Assembly (NCBI GenBank): GCA_903886165.1
Contig: CAISLL010000409.1
Span: 1-5,683 of the forward strand
Length of the DNA stretch: 5,683 nt
DNA from: an uncultured beta proteobacterium
GTDB lineage: Bacteria; Pseudomonadota; Gammaproteobacteria; Burkholderiales; Burkholderiaceae_C
Direction of reading: 5' to 3'
Shown here: one piece after another, positions 1 to 5,683 of the stretch
Numbering within the stretch: position 1 is the stretch's first letter
How the letters are laid out: each line of letters starts with the position of its first letter
The notes under the pieces: generated by a model
Database searches by the model: none
What the model was told of the DNA's origin: nothing
What the model saw: the letters and a program-made list of their open reading frames with translations, nothing else
Program-made: the position numbers and the translations under genes

Positions 1-402
1 ACCGTGGCCGACAACCAGTCGATGTACAACACGCCCCCCACGTACTCGATCTACATGGCGGGCCTGGTCTTCAAGTGGCTCAAGGCACAGGGTGGCATCG
101 CCGCCATGGAAACGCGCAACCTGGCCAAGGCAAAGTTGCTGTATGACGCCATCGACAGTTCCAGCCTGTATGTGAACCGCGTGGCCAAGGATTGCCGCTC
201 GCGCATGAATGTGCCGTTTTACCTGCGGGACGAAAGCCTGAATGACGCGTTTCTTGCGGGTGCCCGCGAGCGCCAATTGCTGCAACTCAAGGGCCACAAG
301 TCTGTGGGCGGCATGCGCGCCAGCCTTTACAACGCCATGCCGGTCGAAGGCGTGCAGGCCCTGGTGGCCTACATGCACGAGTTTGAGCGCCACCGCGCCT
401 GA
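1..402 (+). CDS. serC: Phosphoserine aminotransferase, C-terminal part (5' end outside window)
   Basis: This is the last 133 residues of a PLP-dependent class V aminotransferase. It converts 3-phosphohydroxypyruvate plus glutamate to phosphoserine in cytosolic serine synthesis; in many bacteria the enzyme also acts in PLP synthesis. Family SerC proteins are about 360 residues, so roughly 230 N-terminal residues, including the PLP-binding lysine, lie to the left. Seen here are the NTPPT motif (visible residues 10-14), whose Asn-Thr reaches the cofactor phosphate of the partner subunit in known structures, then SRMNVPF, and the substrate-binding segment GHKSVGGMRAS (98-108) with its conserved Arg. 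E. coli has His-Arg where this protein has His-Lys in that segment, a conservative change. The reading frame is open from base 1, so the GTG at 4 is not taken as the start. The TGA stop at 400-402 is 37 nt before pheA, with no terminator between, which suggests cotranscription. Confidence 0.96.
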   Translation, partial: TVADNQSMYNTPPTYSIYMAGLVFKWLKAQGGIAAMETRNLAKAKLLYDAIDSSSLYVNRVAKDCRSRMNVPFYLRDESLNDAFLAGARERQLLQLKGHKSVGGMRASLYNAMPVEGVQALVAYMHEFERHRA

Positions 403-439
403 ACCGAACCACCCCATCTCTTTTCAAAGCATCCCGCCC

Positions 440-1522
440 ATGGCCAAAACCCTCGCCGAATTGCGCATCGCCATTGACGCGCTGGACCTGGAGTTGCTCA
501 CACTGCTCAACCAGCGCGCCGGGCTGGCGCATGAAGTCGGTGAGATCAAGCGCATTGACGGCTCTGCCGTGTTCCGACCCGACCGCGAGGCCCAGGTGAT
601 TGCCAGTTTGCAGGCACATAACGCTGGCCCGCTCAAGGACCACAGCCTGAGCCTGATCTGGCGCGAAATCATGTCTGCCTGCCGCGCGCTGGAGGCCCCC
701 CAGCGTGTAGCCTACCTTGGGCCGGCGGGGACATTCAGCGAACAGGCGGCGGTCCAGTTTTTTGGTGGCAGCATGTCACGTGTGCTGTGCGTCAGCATTG
801 ACGAGGTGTTTCGTGCCACGGCCGCCGGGAGCGCCGAGTTTGGCGTGGTGCCGATAGAGAATTCCTCTGAAGGCGTGATTTCGCGCTCGCTTGACTTACT
901 GCTCAATTCGCCCCTGCACATCATTGGCGAAACCAGCTTTCTGGTGCGCCACAACCTGCTGCGCCTGGAGCCGTCGCTGCACGACATCGAGTCGGTGTAC
1001 GCGCACCCGCAAGCTCTGGCCCAGTGCCAGGACTGGCTCACCACACACCTGCCGCACGCAGAGCGCCGCGCCGCAGCCAGCAACGCCGAAGGCGCGCGAA
1101 TTGCTGCCACCAACCCGGCCTGGGCCGCGATTGCCAGTGAGCGCGCCGGCAGTGAATTCGGCCTGCACATTGCGTCATACGCGATTCAGGACGACGCCTT
1201 CAACCGCACCCGTTTCGCCATCATTTGCCTGCCGCAAACGCTGGCCGCACCGCAGGCCTCGGGCAACGACTGCGTCAGCCTGATTGTGTCGGTCACGAAC
1301 CGGCCAGGGGCGGTGCATGACCTGCTGGTGCCGTTGAAGAAACATGGTGTCTCCATGACGCGGTTCGAATCGCGCCCGGCGCGCTCCGGCCAGTGGGAAT
1401 ACTACTTTTACATAGACCTGGCTGGCCATCCATCGCAGCCAAATGTCAGCGCGGCACTGGTCGAATTGCGCAGCCTGTGCGCTTTCTACAAGGTGCTGGG
1501 CACCTACCCGGTGGCGGCATGA
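440..1522 (+). CDS. pheA: Bifunctional chorismate mutase / prephenate dehydratase (P-protein)
   Basis: This 360-residue cytosolic enzyme converts chorismate to prephenate and then to phenylpyruvate, the precursor of phenylalanine. Residues 5-85 form an AroQ-type mutase helix bundle with the expected basic residues Arg9 (in LRIAID), Arg26 and Lys37, followed by FRPDRE. The dehydratase domain (about 89-265) has YLGPAGTFS (92-100), PIENSSEGVI (138-147) and the catalytic-type NRTRF (255-259, Thr257). A C-terminal ACT domain (about 277-357) carries NRPGAV and FESRP (309-313); in this family it binds phenylalanine, so feedback inhibition is expected. Length matches P-proteins of Pseudomonas type (about 365). 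The ATG at 440 is chosen because homology begins there; the same frame is open further upstream but only inside serC. No Shine-Dalgarno sequence is visible before it, and the 37-nt gap is too short for a Phe-rich leader peptide attenuator. The stop overlaps the tyrA start by 4 nt. Confidence 0.96.
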   Translation: MAKTLAELRIAIDALDLELLTLLNQRAGLAHEVGEIKRIDGSAVFRPDREAQVIASLQAHNAGPLKDHSLSLIWREIMSACRALEAPQRVAYLGPAGTFSEQAAVQFFGGSMSRVLCVSIDEVFRATAAGSAEFGVVPIENSSEGVISRSLDLLLNSPLHIIGETSFLVRHNLLRLEPSLHDIESVYAHPQALAQCQDWLTTHLPHAERRAAASNAEGARIAATNPAWAAIASERAGSEFGLHIASYAIQDDAFNRTRFAIICLPQTLAAPQASGNDCVSLIVSVTNRPGAVHDLLVPLKKHGVSMTRFESRPARSGQWEYYFYIDLAGHPSQPNVSAALVELRSLCAFYKVLGTYPVAA

Positions 1523-2400
1523 TGTTTGAACAACTTGGATTGATCGGCTGCGGCCTGATGGGTGGCTCCTTTGCGCTGGCCATGAAACGTGCGGGCCTGG
1601 TCAAGCGCGTGGTCGGCTACAGCAAGTCACCCTCGACCACAGAGCGCGCACGGAAAATGGGCGTCATTGACGTGGAGGCACCGTCGGCGCTGCTGGCGGT
1701 GTCGGGTGCTGACATTGTGCTGGTTGCCGTTCCGGTGGCTGCCACCGAGGCCACCCTCAAGTCCATCAAGCACATGGTCACGTCGCAGATGCTGATCATG
1801 GATGTGGGCTCCACAAAGGGGGATGTCCTGGATGCAGCCCATAGGGCCTTGCGCGATCAGGTCGGCTCATTTGTGGCTGCACACCCAATTGCAGGCAAGG
1901 AACACGCGGGTGTCGAACATGCCGACGCCAACCTCTACAACGGCTGCCAGGTCATCCTGACCCCGAACGAACGCACACTCAAAACCCAGCTCACGCGGGC
2001 GCAAGAGGTCTGGAAGGCACTTGGCTGCCAGGTGCTGGAAATGTCGTCAGCCTCGCACGATTCGGCATTTGCTGCGGTCAGCCACCTGCCGCACCTGTTG
2101 GCTTTTGCGCTGATGAATTCAGTGCTGACACAACCACAGGGAGCGCAGTTCCTGTCGCTTGCAGGCCCTGGTTTTCGGGATTTCACCCGCATCGCCGCCA
2201 GTGACCCCAAGGTCTGGCGCGACATTCTCATGGCCAACAAAACCGAGTTGTTGGCACAAAGCCGGTTTTTCCAAGCGCAGCTGCAGGCCTTTGAAGGCCT
2301 GATGGCAAGCGGCAACACACAGGCCTTGGAAGCCCTGATCGAACAAGCCAGCCGCAGACGCAGCGAATGGCAAATGACGAAACTTCCCAAACCATGCTGA
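1519..2400 (+). CDS. tyrA: Prephenate dehydrogenase
   Basis: This 293-residue NAD(P)-dependent TyrA-family enzyme oxidatively decarboxylates prephenate to 4-hydroxyphenylpyruvate for tyrosine. The N-terminal Rossmann fold starts at once with GLIGCGLMGGS (GxGxxG, 8-17). DVGSTK (95-100), HPIAGKEHAGVE (122-133, family catalytic His122), SHLPH (188-192) and GPGFRDFTRIA (216-226, with the Arg that holds the substrate carboxylate in TyrA structures) follow in family order. The length is that of a bare catalytic core: there is no chorismate mutase fusion and no ACT or other regulatory tail. Whether it also uses arogenate cannot be told from the sequence. The start lies in ATGATG: the first ATG (1519) overlaps the pheA stop as ATGA, and the second (1522) is one codon later. 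Only a weak GGTGG (1510-1514) precedes them, so translation is probably coupled to pheA. The 3' end overlaps the start of aroA. Confidence 0.94.
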   Translation: MMFEQLGLIGCGLMGGSFALAMKRAGLVKRVVGYSKSPSTTERARKMGVIDVEAPSALLAVSGADIVLVAVPVAATEATLKSIKHMVTSQMLIMDVGSTKGDVLDAAHRALRDQVGSFVAAHPIAGKEHAGVEHADANLYNGCQVILTPNERTLKTQLTRAQEVWKALGCQVLEMSSASHDSAFAAVSHLPHLLAFALMNSVLTQPQGAQFLSLAGPGFRDFTRIAASDPKVWRDILMANKTELLAQSRFFQAQLQAFEGLMASGNTQALEALIEQASRRRSEWQMTKLPKPC

Positions 2401-4391
2401 CCAGTGCTTTCCTTGACCTGCCGCCCCTGCAATCTGCTGGCGGAACCCTCACGCTGCCCGGCTCCAAGAGCATCTCGAACCGCGTGTTGCTGCTGGCAGC
2501 CTTGTGCGCCGGCCGCACCACGCTGCATGACGTTCTTGACTCCGATGACACCCGTGTGATGCTGGACGCCCTGCGCACCCTGGGCTGCGCCATCGAGCGC
2601 TCTGGCAACACAGTGGAGATCAACGGCCTGGCTGGCGTGCCCCAACACAAGGAAGCGGCCTTGTTCATGGGCAACGCGGGCACTGCCATTCGTCCGCTCA
2701 CGGCTGCCCTGGCCCTGATGGGTGGCAGCTACGCACTCAGTGGTGTCCCGCGCATGCACGAACGCCCCATCGGCGACCTGGTGGACGCCCTGCGCCAGCT
2801 CGGCTGCCAGATCGATTACACCGGCCAGGATGGCTACCCGCCACTGCAGATCGGCACTCCCACACTTGCGCTGGATGCCCCGATCAGGGTGCGCGGCGAT
2901 GTCTCGAGCCAGTTCCTCACGGCCTTGCTGATGGCCTTGCCCTTGGTTGCCACCCGGGATATCGTGATTGATGTGGTGGGCGAACTGATCTCGCGTCCCT
3001 ACATTGAAATCACACTCAACCTGCTGGCACGTTTTGGCATTCACGTGCAACGTGAAGGCTGGCAGCGTTTCACCATCCCTGAGGGCAGCCAATACCAGTC
3101 ACCCGGCACCCTGTTTGTGGAGGCAGATGCCTCGTCTGCTAGTTATTTCATTGCATTAGGTGCAATTGCCACGGGGGATAAAAGCCGGAATTCGATAAAG
3201 ATATTGGGGCTCGGCGCAGATTCGATCCAGGGCGACATCCGGTTCCTGGAAGCCGCGCGCGATATGGGCGCTCACGTGGCAAGCGGCCCCAACTGGCTGG
3301 AAGTATCGCGCGGCACCTGGCCGCTCAAGGCGATTGACCTGGACTGCAATCACATGCCCGATGCCGCCATGACACTGGCCGTGATGGCGCTGTACGCGCA
3401 AGGCACTACCACCTTGCGCAACATTGCCAGTTGGCGCGTGAAAGAAACCGACCGCCTTGCCGCGATGGCGTGTGAACTGCGCAAGCTCGGCGCCACAGTG
3501 GTCGAAGGCGCTGACTTCATCCAAGTCACACCACCAGCCACCGCCTCGGACTGGCACGCCGCCAGCATCCACACCTATGACGACCACCGCATCGCCATGT
3601 GTTTTTCACTGGCGGCTTTTAATCCGGCAGCATTGCCGGTGCGCATTGAAGACCCCAAATGTGTTGCCAAGACCTTTCCAGACTACTTTGAAGCCCTGTT
3701 TTCGCTGGTGCAGACCGACACCCGGCACATTCCCGTGATTTGTGTGGACGGCCCTACCGCCTCCGGCAAGGGCACCTTGGCCGCGCAGCTGGCCAGCCGG
3801 CTGGGGTACCACCTGCTGGATTCCGGTGTCTTGTACCGGATCGCGGCATTGGCAGCCACGCGTGCGCAGTTGCCGCTGGATGCCTCCGGCGAGGCCGACA
3901 TCGCCCGACTGGCAAGAAGCCTGTCCATTGAATTTTCAGGTGATCAGGTGCTGCTGGAGGGTGAGAACGTCACCGACGCCATCCGCACCGAAGAAGCCGG
4001 TATGAACGCATCCAAAGTGTCGGCACTGCCGATGGTGCGAACGGCTTTGGCAGAACTTCAGCACGGTTTTCGACGCCTGCCAGGCCTTGTTGCGGATGGC
4101 CGCGACATGGGCACCGTGATCTTTCCTGACAGTGCACTCAAGGTATTTTTGACAGCAGGCGCCGAACAACGTGCACAGAGACGCCTCAACCAGTTGATTT
4201 CAAAAGGAAATACAACTACACTTGACAGTCTTCGCGCTGACTTGGAAGCACGCGACGCACGGGACATGTCCCGTAGCGTGGCGCCTCTCAAGCCGGCCGC
4301 AGATGCCAGGCTGCTGGACAACTCGGACCTCTCGATTGAAAAATCGGTCGATCTGGTGTTGAGCTGGTGGCAAGGCAATCAGCCTTTTTGA
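2394..4391 (+). CDS. aroA-cmk: Fused EPSP synthase / cytidylate kinase (AroA-Cmk)
   Basis: One uninterrupted 665-residue frame encodes two cytosolic enzymes. Residues 1-436 are a class I 3-phosphoshikimate 1-carboxyvinyltransferase (shikimate-3-P + PEP to EPSP): LPGSKSISNR (21-30), NAGTAIRPL (94-102, with Gly96 and Pro101 as in glyphosate-sensitive enzymes), SSQFLTALLM (171-180), MPDAAMT with catalytic-type Asp323, WRVKETDR (347-354), DDHRIAM (396-402) and PKCVAKTFPDYF (421-432). A linker of about 11 residues leads to cytidylate kinase (about 448-665; CMP/dCMP phosphorylation): P-loop GPTASGKGT (453-461), LDSGVLYR (475-482), DGRDMGTVIFP (568-578), and the lid-like ARDARDMSRSVAPLKPAADA (619-638). 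Both halves keep their key motifs and near full length (E. coli: 427 and 227 residues). The ATG at 2394 fits the usual N-terminus (FLDLPPL follows soon) and overlaps tyrA by 7 nt. An in-frame ATG at 2367 would add nine residues. Neither start has a clear Shine-Dalgarno site. Fused AroA-Cmk is a recognised arrangement in Burkholderiales. Confidence 0.95.
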   Translation: MLTSAFLDLPPLQSAGGTLTLPGSKSISNRVLLLAALCAGRTTLHDVLDSDDTRVMLDALRTLGCAIERSGNTVEINGLAGVPQHKEAALFMGNAGTAIRPLTAALALMGGSYALSGVPRMHERPIGDLVDALRQLGCQIDYTGQDGYPPLQIGTPTLALDAPIRVRGDVSSQFLTALLMALPLVATRDIVIDVVGELISRPYIEITLNLLARFGIHVQREGWQRFTIPEGSQYQSPGTLFVEADASSASYFIALGAIATGDKSRNSIKILGLGADSIQGDIRFLEAARDMGAHVASGPNWLEVSRGTWPLKAIDLDCNHMPDAAMTLAVMALYAQGTTTLRNIASWRVKETDRLAAMACELRKLGATVVEGADFIQVTPPATASDWHAASIHTYDDHRIAMCFSLAAFNPAALPVRIEDPKCVAKTFPDYFEALFSLVQTDTRHIPVICVDGPTASGKGTLAAQLASRLGYHLLDSGVLYRIAALAATRAQLPLDASGEADIARLARSLSIEFSGDQVLLEGENVTDAIRTEEAGMNASKVSALPMVRTALAELQHGFRRLPGLVADGRDMGTVIFPDSALKVFLTAGAEQRAQRRLNQLISKGNTTTLDSLRADLEARDARDMSRSVAPLKPAADARLLDNSDLSIEKSVDLVLSWWQGNQPF

Positions 4392-4412
4392 GTCATCCAT
4401 TAGGCTGAAAAC

Positions 4413-4434
4413 GCAATAAGCCAACCGCTTTTGC
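4413..4434 (+). other. Bulged stem-loop in the rpsA leader
   Basis: GCAA (4413-4416) and AAGC (4418-4421) pair with TTGC (4431-4434) and GCTT (4427-4430). This gives an 8-bp stem with one bulged T at 4417 and a five-base loop CAACC. Half the pairs are G-C. It lies 22 nt after the aroA-cmk stop. No T-run follows the stem, so it is a poor intrinsic terminator; a leader RNA hairpin or an mRNA 3'-end protecting structure are better guesses. Confidence 0.4.
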
Positions 4435-4495
4435 AATCGGTCCTCAATCGTGCCCTCGCGCTGCAATGGCGCACTGCGAATGAGGTTCAAAAAAC

Positions 4496-4525
4496 TTAAC
4501 ACCACGGGTAAAACCGTGACATAAC
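4496..4525 (+). promoter_or_regulatory. Candidate sigma-70 promoter for rpsA
   Basis: TTAACA (4496-4501) matches the -35 consensus at five of six positions. After 18 nt, CATAAC (4520-4525) matches the -10 consensus at four of six and is preceded by TG plus one base (4517-4519), an extended -10 feature. Transcription would start near 4532, leaving a leader of about 18 nt without a Shine-Dalgarno sequence. The hexamers were found by eye, so a chance match is possible. A separate promoter would make sense for a highly expressed ribosomal gene at the end of an amino-acid operon. Confidence 0.4.
4503..4518 (+). other. Small inverted repeat between the candidate -35 and -10
   Basis: CACGG (4503-4507) is exactly complementary to CCGTG (4514-4518) around a six-base loop GTAAAA. 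On a transcript reading through from upstream it would form a 5-bp hairpin about 32 nt before the rpsA ATG. In DNA it sits in the spacer of the candidate promoter, where it could be an operator-like site. It is short enough to be chance. Confidence 0.3.
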
Positions 4526-4549
4526 CTGCGCTTAAAACCGCATCAAAAC

Positions 4550-5683
<1,134 letters not shown>

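Larger units (their letters stand above)
4392..4549 (+). promoter_or_regulatory. Non-coding leader region upstream of rpsA
   Basis: This 158-nt stretch between the aroA-cmk stop and the rpsA ATG is the longest non-coding interval in the window and has no credible ORF. Seen in it are a bulged 8-bp inverted repeat (4413-4434), a GCGC/GCGC stem (4458-4461 with 4469-4472) that competes with a TCGC/GCGA pairing (4456-4459 with 4476-4479), a direct repeat CAATCG (4434-4439 and 4445-4450), an A-rich tract (4488-4499), a third small hairpin (4503-4518) and a promoter-like pair (4496-4525). The last 20 nt before the ATG are A-rich and contain no Shine-Dalgarno sequence. E. coli rpsA also has a hairpin-rich leader without a canonical Shine-Dalgarno site and is repressed by its own product. 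That the same control operates here is inference. There is no rho-independent terminator with a T tract, so readthrough from aroA-cmk is possible. Confidence 0.6.

Noticed and set aside
242..439. Upstream in-frame extension of pheA from the ATG at 242
   Set aside because: This extension runs through the serC coding region in another frame and encodes an Arg/Cys/Pro-rich segment unlike any P-protein. Homology starts at the ATG at 440.
403..439. Phe-leader attenuator before pheA
   Set aside because: The 37-nt gap has no run of Phe codons, no start codon with a short ORF and no terminator hairpin.
1935..3092. A 385-codon open frame on the minus strand across the tyrA/aroA junction
   Set aside because: It lies wholly antisense to two genes with unmistakable family motifs. 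Its product is rich in Gln, His, Gly and Ala, as expected for a shadow frame in GC-rich DNA, with no recognisable domain.
4413..4445. Rho-independent terminator after aroA-cmk
   Set aside because: The stem is only moderately GC-rich, has a bulge, and no T-run follows it. The TTTT is inside the stem region, not after it.

Overview
The window is a piece of a GC-rich proteobacterial chromosome, most likely a betaproteobacterium of the Burkholderiales. A Comamonadaceae-type genome (Rhodoferax or Polaromonas-like) is my best guess. The basis is protein similarity recalled from memory, GC content of roughly 60 % by eye, and the serC-pheA-tyrA-aroA/cmk-rpsA gene order with aroA and cmk fused. Species-level assignment is not possible from the sequence alone.

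Layout: all genes lie on the + strand and are tightly packed. Positions 1-402 hold the C-terminal third of phosphoserine aminotransferase (serC), cut by the left edge. After a 37-nt gap comes pheA (440-1522), a bifunctional chorismate mutase/prephenate dehydratase with a C-terminal ACT domain. Its stop overlaps the start of tyrA (1519-2400, prephenate dehydrogenase) in an ATGA junction. The tyrA 3' end overlaps the start of a 665-codon gene (2394-4391) that fuses EPSP synthase (AroA) to cytidylate kinase (Cmk). A 158-nt non-coding stretch (4392-4549) follows, with candidate hairpins and a candidate promoter. Then rpsA (4550 to the right edge) encodes the first 378 residues of ribosomal protein S1.

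How the genes work together: AroA makes EPSP, the last intermediate before chorismate. The mutase domain of PheA turns chorismate into prephenate. The dehydratase domain of PheA and the separate TyrA then split prephenate toward phenylalanine and tyrosine. SerC feeds serine synthesis and, in many bacteria, pyridoxal phosphate synthesis. Cmk and S1 belong to nucleotide metabolism and translation. This is a form of the known mixed-function 'supraoperon' described in Pseudomonas and relatives (serC-pheA-hisC-tyrA-aroA-cmk-rpsA), here without the hisC-type aminotransferase gene and with aroA and cmk joined.

I find no mobile element, CRISPR array, tRNA, rRNA or foreign cargo, and no evidence of a new system. 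The points worth a second look are the aroA-cmk fusion, the missing hisC, the overlapping starts, and the rpsA leader, which lacks a Shine-Dalgarno sequence and can form several hairpins.
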